Source of the DNA: Arenimonas caeni
GTDB lineage: Bacteria; Pseudomonadota; Gammaproteobacteria; Xanthomonadales; Xanthomonadaceae
Length of the DNA: 64,000 bases
Reading direction: 5' to 3'
Assembly: GCF_003024235.1 (NCBI RefSeq)
Contig: NZ_KZ679089.1
Coordinates: 62,001 to 126,000 of the forward strand
In this document: one piece after another, positions 56,929-64,000 of the stretch
How positions within the stretch are numbered: the stretch's first letter is position 1
Layout of the letters: each line of letters starts with the position of its first letter
The notes under the pieces: model-generated
What the model was told of the DNA's origin: nothing
Database searches by the model: none
Seen by the model: the letters and a program-made list of their open reading frames with translations, nothing else
Made by a program: the position numbers and the translations under genes

Positions 56929-57792
56929 ATGGAGCGCACGGATAAACAAGTGCAATGGCTGGTGTTCGGACTCACCGGCATGGTCGGCGAGGGGCTGCGG
57001 GCGCAGCTGTACCCCGGGGACCCGCCGCTGCTCGCGGTCTCGAGGCAGCCGCCGGCCGACGAGGAACGGGTGCGCTGGCACTCCGGGGCCCTGCCGGCCC
57101 CGGGTCCGCTGCCCGCCGCCGATGCGATCGCCAGCCTCGGCCCGCTCGATGCCTTCGCGCAGTGGTTCGAGGCCTCCGGCGCGGCCCCCGCCCGGGTCGT
57201 GGCCCTGGGCTCGACCTCGGTGCACGGCAAGGCCGGCTCGCCCGACCCGGCCGAGCGCGAGCTGGTGCGGACCCTGGAGGCGGCCGAGCGCCGGCTCGCG
57301 GCGGCCTGCGCGGCGCGCGGCTGTGCGCTGACCCTGCTGCGGCCGACCCTGGTCTGGGGCCGGGGGCGCGACCGCAACCTGGCGCGCTGGGTCGGGCTGG
57401 GCCGGCGGCTGCGCTGGTTGCCGCTGCCGCGAACGGCCCGCGGCCTGCGCCAGCCCATCCATGCCGATGACGTCGCGGCCGCGGTGCTCGCGGCGCTGCG
57501 GGCACCGGTTCCGGTGCCCGGCCTGTTCGACCTGCCGGGAGGCGAGGCCCTGGCCTACGACGAGATGGTGGCCCGCTGCCTGCGTGCCGGCGCGCCCGGC
57601 GCCCGCCTGCTGAGGGTGCCGGCGCCGCTGTTCCGGGCCGGGCTGGCCCTGCTGGGCCGGCGCGGTCCCGGGCCGGGCGTGCTGGCGCGCCTGGACCAGG
57701 ACCTGGCCTACGACCGGGGCCCGGTACAGGCCGCGCTGGGGCTGCCTGCGCGCCCGTTCTCGCCGGCGCCGGCGGACTTTCCCGATCGATGA
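56929..57792 (+). CDS. SDR / NAD-dependent epimerase-like protein (YeeZ-like)
   Basis: This 287-residue protein has a Rossmann start (LVFGLTGMVGEGL, a variant GxxGxxG), a Ser-containing VVALGSTSVHGKAG and LLRPTLVWGRGRDRN, with the C-terminal QPIHADDVAAAVLAAL typical of atypical or extended SDRs. The canonical catalytic YxxxK is not evident, so an enzymatic role is uncertain. The codon mix is even more GC-rich than its neighbours. It diverges from the antiporter operon. No close partner gene is adjacent. Confidence 0.8.
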   Translation: MERTDKQVQWLVFGLTGMVGEGLRAQLYPGDPPLLAVSRQPPADEERVRWHSGALPAPGPLPAADAIASLGPLDAFAQWFEASGAAPARVVALGSTSVHGKAGSPDPAERELVRTLEAAERRLAAACAARGCALTLLRPTLVWGRGRDRNLARWVGLGRRLRWLPLPRTARGLRQPIHADDVAAAVLAALRAPVPVPGLFDLPGGEALAYDEMVARCLRAGAPGARLLRVPAPLFRAGLALLGRRGPGPGVLARLDQDLAYDRGPVQAALGLPARPFSPAPADFPDR

Positions 57793-57837
57793 TGCGCCGC
57801 AGCAAAAGCGTGTCCGGCCGCACCATACGCAACAGCA

Positions 57838-57865
57838 TTGCCATTTCCTAACGAACAATTAATAT
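57838..57865 (+). promoter_or_regulatory. Predicted sigma-70-type promoter of the DUF1302 operon
   Basis: TTGCCA (57838-57843), a 16-base spacer and TAATAT (57860-57865) form one of the best promoter matches in the window, in an AT-rich island of a GC-rich genome. It would give a leader of about 140 bases before the ATG at 58014. Confidence 0.6.
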
Positions 57866-57867
57866 GC

Positions 57868-57885
57868 CTAGAGGAAATGCTCTAG
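57868..57885. promoter_or_regulatory. Inverted repeat just downstream of the DUF1302 promoter
   Basis: CTAGAG-GAAATG-CTCTAG is a perfect 6-base inverted repeat with a 6-base spacer starting three bases after the TAATAT box, so it overlaps the expected transcription start. This is a good position for a repressor operator. The protein is unknown. Confidence 0.5.
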
Positions 57886-58013
57886 AGTCTGGGGGGAAGC
57901 CAGCACGCCATGAAGAACGTTTTCGCCGCGGCCCCATGCGCCGCAAGCCTTACCCGCCGCGTTTGGCGGGGCCCCGAAATCCAAGCCGACGATCCGAACC
58001 CGAGGAAGCACCC

Positions 58014-60041
58014 ATGATCAAACAGCATGCAAACCGCGGGCGGGTCGCTCGTGCCCGCCTGGCCTCCGCCGTCGCCCTCGGCCTGCTGATGGCCCCGGCC
58101 GCGCAGGCCTTCGAATTCAGCCGCGGCGAACTGACCGGCAGCTTCGACACCACCGTGTCCTTCGGTTATTCGTGGCGCGTTGAGGACCGCGACGACGACC
58201 TGGTCGCCAAGTCCTGGTTCGACCCGCTGCTGTGCGCGCAGAACGTGCCGCTGGGCATGATCCCGGTCGGCGCTGGCCGCTGCACCAGCACCGGCGGCGT
58301 GCCGGGCTCGGCCGCGCAGATCGGCGCGCTGGGCCGTTTCTCCGCCAACCGCGACGACGGCAACCTCAAGTACGACCAGGGCGACGCCATCTCCAGCGCC
58401 GTCAAGATCACCTCCGAGCTGAGCCTGAACTGGCGTGACTGGGGTGCGTTCATGCGCGCCACCTACTTCTACGACTTCGAGAACGCCGACCGCGACGACC
58501 TGACCGAAGAGGCCAAGGACCGCATCGGCGACCGCTTCCGCATGCTCGACGCCTTCGTCTTCAAGAACTTCGAGCTCGGCGAGGACGGCCAGCTGGGCGG
58601 CACCGTGCGCCTGGGCCGCCAGGTGGTGAGCTGGGGCGAGAGCACCTTCATCCAGAACGGCATCAACGTCATCAACCCGGTCGACCTGTCGGCGCTGCGC
58701 GTCGCCGGCGCCGAGCTGAAGGAGGCCTTCCTCCCGATCGACATGGTCTGGGGCTCGATCAACCTCTCGGACAACGTCTCGCTCGAGGCGCTGTACATGT
58801 TCGAGTTCGAGGAAATCGAGATCGACGCCGCCGGCACCTACTTCAGTGCCAACGACTTCGCCACCCCGGGCGGCACCTACGTGATGCTGGGCTTCGGCAC
58901 CACGCCGCAGCCGGTGTACAACCCGGAGAACTTCTTCGCCACCTGCTACAACGGCCCGGCGGGCTTCGCCAACTCCGACCGCTTCGCCGACCTGGCCGCG
59001 ATCTACGGCCCGGCCACCGCCGGCCAGATCATCGCCATCGGCTGCGGCAACGCGGTGGGCCGCCTGCCCAACCGCAACGCCCGCGACAGCGGCCAGTACG
59101 GCCTGGCCCTGCGCTGGTACGCCGAGGCCCTGAACGAAACCGAGTTCGGCTTCTACTTCCTGAACTACCACAGCCGCGTGCCGCTGCTGTCCGGCCGCGC
59201 GGTGAACAACCCGCTGGTCGGCGCCGCCTCGGGCCGCTTCTTCGCCGAGTTCCCGGAAGACATCCAGATGTTCGGCGTCAGCTGGAACACCACGCTGCCG
59301 GGCGGCATCGCCTGGCAGGGCGAGGTCAGCCACCGCCCGAACATGCCGCTGCAGGTCGATGACGTCGAACTGCTGTTCGCCGCGCTGACCCCGCTCAACC
59401 CGTTCATCCCGGCGCCGTCGCTGCAGTTCAACAGCCAGCTCGGCAGCTATGCGCTCGGCCAGGAAGTGCGTGGCTGGCGCGAGCACGAGGTCAGCCAGCT
59501 GCAGATGACCTTCACCAAGGCCTTCGCCCAGGTGCTGGGCGCCGACCAGCTGGCCATGGTGGCCGAGATCGGTGCGACCGAGGTGTGGGACCTGCCGGCG
59601 GCCTCCGAGCTACGCTACGAGGGCGAGGGCACCGACACCAGCGGTGGTTGCGACGTCGGCGACTCGGTCGCCGCGGGCTTCCCGGGCGCGGGCGCCCTGC
59701 TGTTCGGCTGCATGCGCAACCCGCAGACGCTCAACGGCGGCTTCCCGACCGCGTTCTCCTGGGGCTATCGCCTGGCGGCCCGTGCCGACTACAGCAGCGT
59801 CTTCGGGACCCCGTTCACGGTTTCTCCGCGCGTCGCGTTCAACCATGACGTGAACGGCATCACCCCGGGACCGGGCGGGAACTTCCTCGAGGGTCGCAAG
59901 TCTCTGACCCTGGGCGTGGAGGCGAACTACCTGCAGAAGTGGGTGTTCGACCTGAGCTACACCTCGTTCAGCGGCGCCGAGCAGTACAACCAGATCCACG
60001 ACCGCGACTTCGCGGCCTTCACCGTCAAGTATTCGTTCTGA
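58014..60041 (+). CDS. DUF1302 family outer-membrane protein
   Basis: This 675-residue protein has a signal peptide (LASAVALGLLMAPAAQA), then FEFSRGELTGSFDTTVSFGY and many alternating hydrophobic strands ending in Phe (AFTVKYSF), consistent with a large outer-membrane barrel. DUF1302 proteins are mostly encoded before a DUF1329 gene, as here. GAGGAAG precedes the start at 58014. It is the first gene of the operon DUF1302, DUF1329, YCF48-like, RND. A role in moving hydrophobic compounds across the outer membrane is inferred from context. Confidence 0.92.
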   Translation: MIKQHANRGRVARARLASAVALGLLMAPAAQAFEFSRGELTGSFDTTVSFGYSWRVEDRDDDLVAKSWFDPLLCAQNVPLGMIPVGAGRCTSTGGVPGSAAQIGALGRFSANRDDGNLKYDQGDAISSAVKITSELSLNWRDWGAFMRATYFYDFENADRDDLTEEAKDRIGDRFRMLDAFVFKNFELGEDGQLGGTVRLGRQVVSWGESTFIQNGINVINPVDLSALRVAGAELKEAFLPIDMVWGSINLSDNVSLEALYMFEFEEIEIDAAGTYFSANDFATPGGTYVMLGFGTTPQPVYNPENFFATCYNGPAGFANSDRFADLAAIYGPATAGQIIAIGCGNAVGRLPNRNARDSGQYGLALRWYAEALNETEFGFYFLNYHSRVPLLSGRAVNNPLVGAASGRFFAEFPEDIQMFGVSWNTTLPGGIAWQGEVSHRPNMPLQVDDVELLFAALTPLNPFIPAPSLQFNSQLGSYALGQEVRGWREHEVSQLQMTFTKAFAQVLGADQLAMVAEIGATEVWDLPAASELRYEGEGTDTSGGCDVGDSVAAGFPGAGALLFGCMRNPQTLNGGFPTAFSWGYRLAARADYSSVFGTPFTVSPRVAFNHDVNGITPGPGGNFLEGRKSLTLGVEANYLQKWVFDLSYTSFSGAEQYNQIHDRDFAAFTVKYSF

Positions 60042-60057
60042 GGCCAGGAGAAATAGG

Positions 60058-61422
60058 ATGAAGAACTACAGGAAACATGCACTGGCCCTCGCAGCGGGCG
60101 CCGCGGTGTTCGCCTTCGGCACCGCCCAGGCCGCCGTCAGCGCCCAGGAAGCCGCCAAGCTCGGCAACGAGCTCACCCCGGTCGGCGCCGAGCGGGCCGG
60201 CAACGCCGCCGGCACCATCCCGGCCTGGGAGGGTGGCATCACCACCCCGCCGGCCGGCTTCCGCGTCGGCACCTTCCACATCGACCCGTACGCCAGCGAC
60301 AAGCCGCTGTACTCGGTCACCCGCGCGAACATGAACCAGTACGCCAACGTGCTGTCGCCGGGCCAGAAGGCGATGTTCGAGAAGTACCCGACCTTCCGCA
60401 TGGACGTGTACCCGACCCGCCGCTCGGCTTCGTTCCCGCAGCGCACCTACGAGTTCACCAAGCGCAACGCCACCCAGTGCCAGCTGGTCGCCAACGGCGA
60501 GGGCGTGCAGAACTGCGCCGAGGGCATCCCGTTCCCGATCCCGCAGAACGCCCACGAGGTCATCTGGAACCACAAGCTCAAGTACAAGGGCCTGTCGGTG
60601 ATCAGCTACTCGAACCAGGCGGCTCCCAGCGCCAACGGCAACTTCACGCTGACCAGGGTCCGCGAGGAGCTGCTGGGCCTGTACTACAAGCCGGGCAACA
60701 CCTCCGAGAACATCAACAACATCCTGCTGTACTTCAAGCAGGAAGTGCTCGGCCCGGCCCGCCTGGCCGGCCAGGTGCTGCTGGTGCACGAAACCCTGAA
60801 CGCGTCCGCCGCGCCGCGCCAGGCGTGGGTGTACAACCCGGGCCAGCGCCGCGTGCGCCGCGCCCCGAACGTCGCCTACGACAACCCGGGCACCGCCTCG
60901 GACGGCCTGCGCACCAATGACATGACCGACATGTTCAACGGCGCCATGGATCGCTTCGAATGGACCTTGGTGGGCAAGAAGGAGTTCCTGGTCCCGTACA
61001 ACGCCTACCGCGCCCACAGCGACAAGACCAAGGTCGCCGACCTGATCCGTCCGGGCCACCTCAACCCCGACTTCATGCGCTACGAGCTGCACCGCATGTG
61101 GGTGGTCGAGGCCAAGCTCAAGCAGGGCCAGCGCCACATCAACAGCCGCCGCACCTTCTACCTGGACGAAGACAGCTGGCAGATCATGCTGATCGACCAC
61201 TACGACGGCCAGGGCAACCTGTGGCGTTATTCGGACGCGCCGTCGGTGAACTACTACGAGGTGCCGACCTTCTGGTCCACCCTCGAGACCCACCACGACC
61301 TCAAGTCGGGCCGCTACATCACCATGCTGCTCGACAACGAGGACAAGCCGCGTGACTTCGGCTACCAGAGCACCCCGGCGAACTACTCGCCGCAGAACCT
61401 GCGCACCGCGGGCGTGCGCTGA
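60058..61422 (+). CDS. DUF1329 family exported protein
   Basis: This 454-residue protein has a signal peptide (ALALAAGAAVFAFGTAQA) and the DUF1329 features LGNELTPVGAERAGNAAGTI, PAWEGGITTPPAG, RRTFYLDEDSWQIMLIDHYD and the repeated YKPG. The family is related to outer-membrane lipoprotein-sorting proteins and follows DUF1302 genes closely. The gap to DUF1302 is 16 bases with an AGGAG-type site. It is probably periplasmic, linking the barrel to the inner-membrane transporter. Confidence 0.92.
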   Translation: MKNYRKHALALAAGAAVFAFGTAQAAVSAQEAAKLGNELTPVGAERAGNAAGTIPAWEGGITTPPAGFRVGTFHIDPYASDKPLYSVTRANMNQYANVLSPGQKAMFEKYPTFRMDVYPTRRSASFPQRTYEFTKRNATQCQLVANGEGVQNCAEGIPFPIPQNAHEVIWNHKLKYKGLSVISYSNQAAPSANGNFTLTRVREELLGLYYKPGNTSENINNILLYFKQEVLGPARLAGQVLLVHETLNASAAPRQAWVYNPGQRRVRRAPNVAYDNPGTASDGLRTNDMTDMFNGAMDRFEWTLVGKKEFLVPYNAYRAHSDKTKVADLIRPGHLNPDFMRYELHRMWVVEAKLKQGQRHINSRRTFYLDEDSWQIMLIDHYDGQGNLWRYSDAPSVNYYEVPTFWSTLETHHDLKSGRYITMLLDNEDKPRDFGYQSTPANYSPQNLRTAGVR

Positions 61423-61443
61423 TTCCAGCGTGAAGGCAATACC

Positions 61444-61467
61444 AGCCGCGCCCGAAAGGGCGCGGCT
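61444..61467. other. Intra-operon GNRA-loop hairpin
   Basis: AGCCGCGCCC-GAAA-GGGCGCGGCT is a perfect 10-base stem with a GAAA tetraloop in the gap between the DUF1329 and YCF48-like genes. Only GCGTT follows, so it is a weak terminator at best and may lower expression of the downstream genes relative to the first two. Confidence 0.6.
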
Positions 61468-61512
61468 GCGTTAATGGCCCCGCGCGTGCCGGGGCAGGGG
61501 CAGGAGGACACA

Positions 61513-62721
61513 ATGCCGAGCAAGTTGATCACCCGCACGCGCCTGGCCGGCGCCCTGGCGCTGGCGCTGGCGCTGCCGTTGGTGGTGCAGGCGCAGGACG
61601 ACGGCGCGGCCGACGAGGTCGCGGAAACCACCGAATTCGAAATGGCCGACGAGGCCACGCCCGCCGGGGGCGAAGGCGCCGCGACCGAACCCGGCGCCGG
61701 CACGCCGCCGGCCGACCCGGCCACCCTCGACGCCGAGATGATGCCGCGCGCGAGCCGCTCGCTGCTGCTGGACGTGGTGCAGACCGCCGCCGGCTACTTC
61801 GCCGTCGGCGAGCGCGGCCACATCCTGGTCTCCGACGACGGCGCCGACTGGCGCCAGGCGCCGGTGCCGACCCGATCCAACCTCACCACCATCGCCAGCA
61901 CCAACGGCGTGCTCTGGGCCGGCGGCCACGACGGCGTGATCGTGCACTCCACCGACGGCGGCCAGACCTGGACCCGTCGCCGTGTGCAGACCTGGACTCC
62001 CGACTACGCCGACCCGCTCGACGGCGTGCCGGTGATGGACATCCACTTCACCGACGGCATGAACGGCTTCGCGGTCGGCGCCTACGCGATGATGCTGGTG
62101 TCCGCCGACGGCGGCGTCAGCTGGGAGCCGCGCCAGATCCTCGGCTACGAGGACGATGAGGCGGTGCAGGACGAGGCCCCGGCGGACGAGTCTTCCCCGG
62201 CCGACGACTGGACCTTCGACGCCTCCGACCTCGAGCTCGAGGCCGAGGCCGACCCGCACTTCTACGCCATGGCCCAGGCCGGCAACGGCGCCCTGGTGAT
62301 CGCCGGCGAGCGCGGCACCTTCCTGCGCTCGTTCGACGGTGGTGAAACCTGGGAGCGCAAGCGCCTTCCCTACGAGGGCTCGATGTTCGGCATCCTGGCC
62401 TGGGAGGAAGGGCACCTGCTGGCCTACGGGCTGCGCGGCAACGTGCTCGAGTCGCACGACCTGGGCGAATCCTGGACGGCGGTCGACACCGGCGTCGGCA
62501 CCTCGCTGATGGGCGGCCATGCGCTGCCCGGCGGCGGCGCCATCCTGGTCGGCGCCAACGGCGTGGTGCTGCACCGGCCCGACGGCGACTCGCCGTTCAC
62601 CGAAACGCGCTTCGAGATGGCCAGCGGCGAAACGCCGAACCTGACCGGGGTCATGCCGGCCGGCGACGCCGGCTTCATCGTGGTTGGCGACAAGGGCGCC
62701 GGCCAGTTCCGCCCGCAGTAA
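61513..62721 (+). CDS. YCF48/BNR-like repeat exported protein
   Basis: This 402-residue protein has a signal peptide (LAGALALALALPLVVQAQ), an acidic linker, and a beta-propeller made of repeats such as GYFAVGERGHILVSDDGADW, AGGHDGVIVHSTDGGQTW and IAGERGTFLRSFDGGETW. This is the YCF48 / Asp-box type seen in photosystem II assembly factors and in sialidase-like propellers. In this operon context it accompanies the RND transporter. AGGAGG precedes the start at 61513. Confidence 0.9.
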   Translation: MPSKLITRTRLAGALALALALPLVVQAQDDGAADEVAETTEFEMADEATPAGGEGAATEPGAGTPPADPATLDAEMMPRASRSLLLDVVQTAAGYFAVGERGHILVSDDGADWRQAPVPTRSNLTTIASTNGVLWAGGHDGVIVHSTDGGQTWTRRRVQTWTPDYADPLDGVPVMDIHFTDGMNGFAVGAYAMMLVSADGGVSWEPRQILGYEDDEAVQDEAPADESSPADDWTFDASDLELEAEADPHFYAMAQAGNGALVIAGERGTFLRSFDGGETWERKRLPYEGSMFGILAWEEGHLLAYGLRGNVLESHDLGESWTAVDTGVGTSLMGGHALPGGGAILVGANGVVLHRPDGDSPFTETRFEMASGETPNLTGVMPAGDAGFIVVGDKGAGQFRPQ

Positions 62722-62731
62722 GGGAGTTTCC

Positions 62732-64000
62732 ATGAGCCTGCCCAACGCCCAGCCCGGCCCGTTCGCCCGCTTCGCCGAGAACATCGTCTTTGCGAACCGG
62801 CCGGTCATCCTGGTGCTGTTCGCGATCATCACCGTGGCGATGCTGTATTTCGCCAGCCAGCTCAAGGTGGACGCCGGCTTCAAGAAGCAGGTGCCGCTGC
62901 AGCACGAGTACATGCAGACCTTCCAGGATTACGAACTCGAGTTCGGCGGTGCCAACCGCGTGCTCGTGGCCGTGATCTCGAAGGACGGCGACATGCTCGA
63001 CCAGCAGTTCATGGCCACGCTGGAGAACGTGACCAACGAGGTCATCAACCTCGACGCCACCGACGACGCCCGCGTGCGTTCGCTGTTCACCCCGAACGTG
63101 CGCTTCATCGAGGTGGTCGAGGACGGCCTTTCGGGCGGCAACGTCATCCCGCAGACCTTCACCCCGAACGTCGAGGGCTTCCAGGCCTACGACGAGGACT
63201 ACGAGCAGATCCGCAGCAACATCATCAAGGCCAACATCGTCGGCCGGCTGGTGGCCAAGGACTTCTCGGGCGCGATGATCTGGGCCGACCTGATCCCCGA
63301 GTCGGACGTCAACAAGCTCGACTACCAGCAGGTGGCCGACCAGTTCGAGGCCATCCGCCAGAAGTACGAGGACGAGAACCACACCGTCCACATCATCGGC
63401 TTCGCCAAGATGGTGGGCGACATCAGCGACGGCGCGCGCTCGGTCATCAACTTCTTCGCGCTCACCATCGCCTTCACCTGGCTGCTGCTGTTCCTGTACT
63501 CGACCTCGGTGAAGCTGGCCTCGCTCACCGTCGCGGCGGCGCTGGTCTCGGTGGTGTGGATGCTCGGCGCCCTGCAGCTGATGGGCTTCGGCATCGACCC
63601 GATGAACATGCTCACGCCCTTCCTGATCTTCGCCATCGCGGTCAGCCACGGCGAGCAGATGATCAACCGCTTCCGCGGCGAGATCTTCTTCGGCGGCCTC
63701 GAGGAAGGCACGGTCGACGAACTGCGCGCACGCGCCAAGGACGCGGTCGAGCCGCTCGAGGCGGCCCGCCTGTCCTTCCGCATGCTGCTCATCCCGGGCA
63801 CCGTGGCGCTGCTGGCCGGCTGCATCGGCTTCGGCGCGATCATGGTCATCCCGATCGACATGGTGCGCGAGCTGGCCATCACCGCCACCGTCGGCGTGGC
63901 CCTGACCATCCTCACCGACCTGGTGCTGCTGCCGGTGCTGCTGAGCTACACCCGCCTGCGCAACATCGACCGCAAGCGCGAGTTCCGCCTGCGCCAGCTC
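62732..64000 (+). CDS. RND/MMPL family transporter, 3'-truncated by window edge
   Basis: The visible 423 residues begin with a membrane helix (RPVILVLFAIITVAMLYFAS), a large periplasmic loop (about 45-225), and then the conserved block of helices: FFALTIAFTWLLLFLYSTSV, LTVAAALVSVVWMLGALQLM, MNMLTPFLIFAIAVSHGEQM and MLLIPGTVALLAGCIGFGAI. It is an MMPL/RND exporter of the type found with YCF48-like, DUF1329 and DUF1302 genes. The C-terminal half lies beyond 64000. The start (62732) is ten bases after the upstream stop. Confidence 0.95.
   Translation, partial: MSLPNAQPGPFARFAENIVFANRPVILVLFAIITVAMLYFASQLKVDAGFKKQVPLQHEYMQTFQDYELEFGGANRVLVAVISKDGDMLDQQFMATLENVTNEVINLDATDDARVRSLFTPNVRFIEVVEDGLSGGNVIPQTFTPNVEGFQAYDEDYEQIRSNIIKANIVGRLVAKDFSGAMIWADLIPESDVNKLDYQQVADQFEAIRQKYEDENHTVHIIGFAKMVGDISDGARSVINFFALTIAFTWLLLFLYSTSVKLASLTVAAALVSVVWMLGALQLMGFGIDPMNMLTPFLIFAIAVSHGEQMINRFRGEIFFGGLEEGTVDELRARAKDAVEPLEAARLSFRMLLIPGTVALLAGCIGFGAIMVIPIDMVRELAITATVGVALTILTDLVLLPVLLSYTRLRNIDRKREFRLRQL

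Overview
The window is about 70% GC, densely coded on both strands, and has many ATGA-type start/stop overlaps. The gene set points to a gammaproteobacterium of the Lysobacterales/Xanthomonadales (Lysobacter/Luteimonas-like). Indicators are an HU protein with a Lys/Ala-rich N-terminal extension, a DUF3297 gene, an aceF/CN-hydrolase/lpdA cluster with a lipoyl-E3 fusion, many GGDEF and HD-GYP proteins, and several families of short palindromic (REP-like) hairpins. The taxon is inferred from gene content only. Both window ends cut a gene: rsgA on the left and an RND transporter on the right.

Layout. 1-5.9 kb: rsgA, a QEGLA-motif (DUF1704) metallopeptidase-like gene, then a coupled ECF sigma / Ser-Thr kinase-TPR / lipoprotein operon. 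6.0-8.3 kb: malic enzyme maeB. 8.4-10.3 kb (-): a partner-switching module (STAS, RsbW-like kinase, SpoIIE-like phosphatase) whose phosphatase is broken and whose STAS gene runs into a hairpin element. 10.5-13.2 kb: aceE. 13.2-14.1 kb: a lower-GC patch with a frameshifted nuclease-like gene. 14.1-20.3 kb: AraC regulator and AhpD-like protein, an NtrC-type regulator overlapping an orphan H-box protein, an unknown gene, and selO. 20.3-25.2 kb (-): universal stress protein, a GGDEF protein that has lost its catalytic core, an ABC transporter, a TPR protein and DUF3297. 25.4 kb: HU.

26-38 kb holds the most interesting locus. On the minus strand, 29962 to 27040, lie a borosin-type alpha-N-methyltransferase, a 99-residue precursor-like peptide and a periplasmic-TPR diguanylate cyclase, closely spaced as one apparent operon. 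A GAF/HD-GYP gene is divergent from it. The first two genes look like a split borosin RiPP pathway, here tied by context to c-di-GMP signalling. Then come DUF3014, a YiiX-like hydrolase, a subclass B3 metallo-beta-lactamase, another diguanylate cyclase, rsmC, rsuA and yajQ.

38-50.5 kb: an RcnB-like protein, a secreted HExxH peptidase, dinB, a deleted and frameshifted fatty-acid hydroxylase, a GlxA-like regulator, secreted and lipoprotein genes, an EF-hand protein, OmpW, then aceF / CN hydrolase / lpdA. With aceE these complete pyruvate dehydrogenase, split over about 33 kb. 50.6-56.8 kb (-): DUF2061 and a six-gene Mrp/Pha-type cation/proton antiporter operon. 56.9-64 kb: an SDR-like protein, then the DUF1302 / DUF1329 / YCF48-like / RND envelope operon.

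Two themes run through the window. Several genes carry internal deletions or frameshifts: the SpoIIE phosphatase, one GGDEF protein, the fatty-acid hydroxylase and the 13.4 kb gene. Mobile-looking hairpin repeats also sit at or inside gene ends, where they supply stop codons (rsuA, the HD-GYP gene), extend a protein (STAS) or encode an interdomain linker (lpdA).
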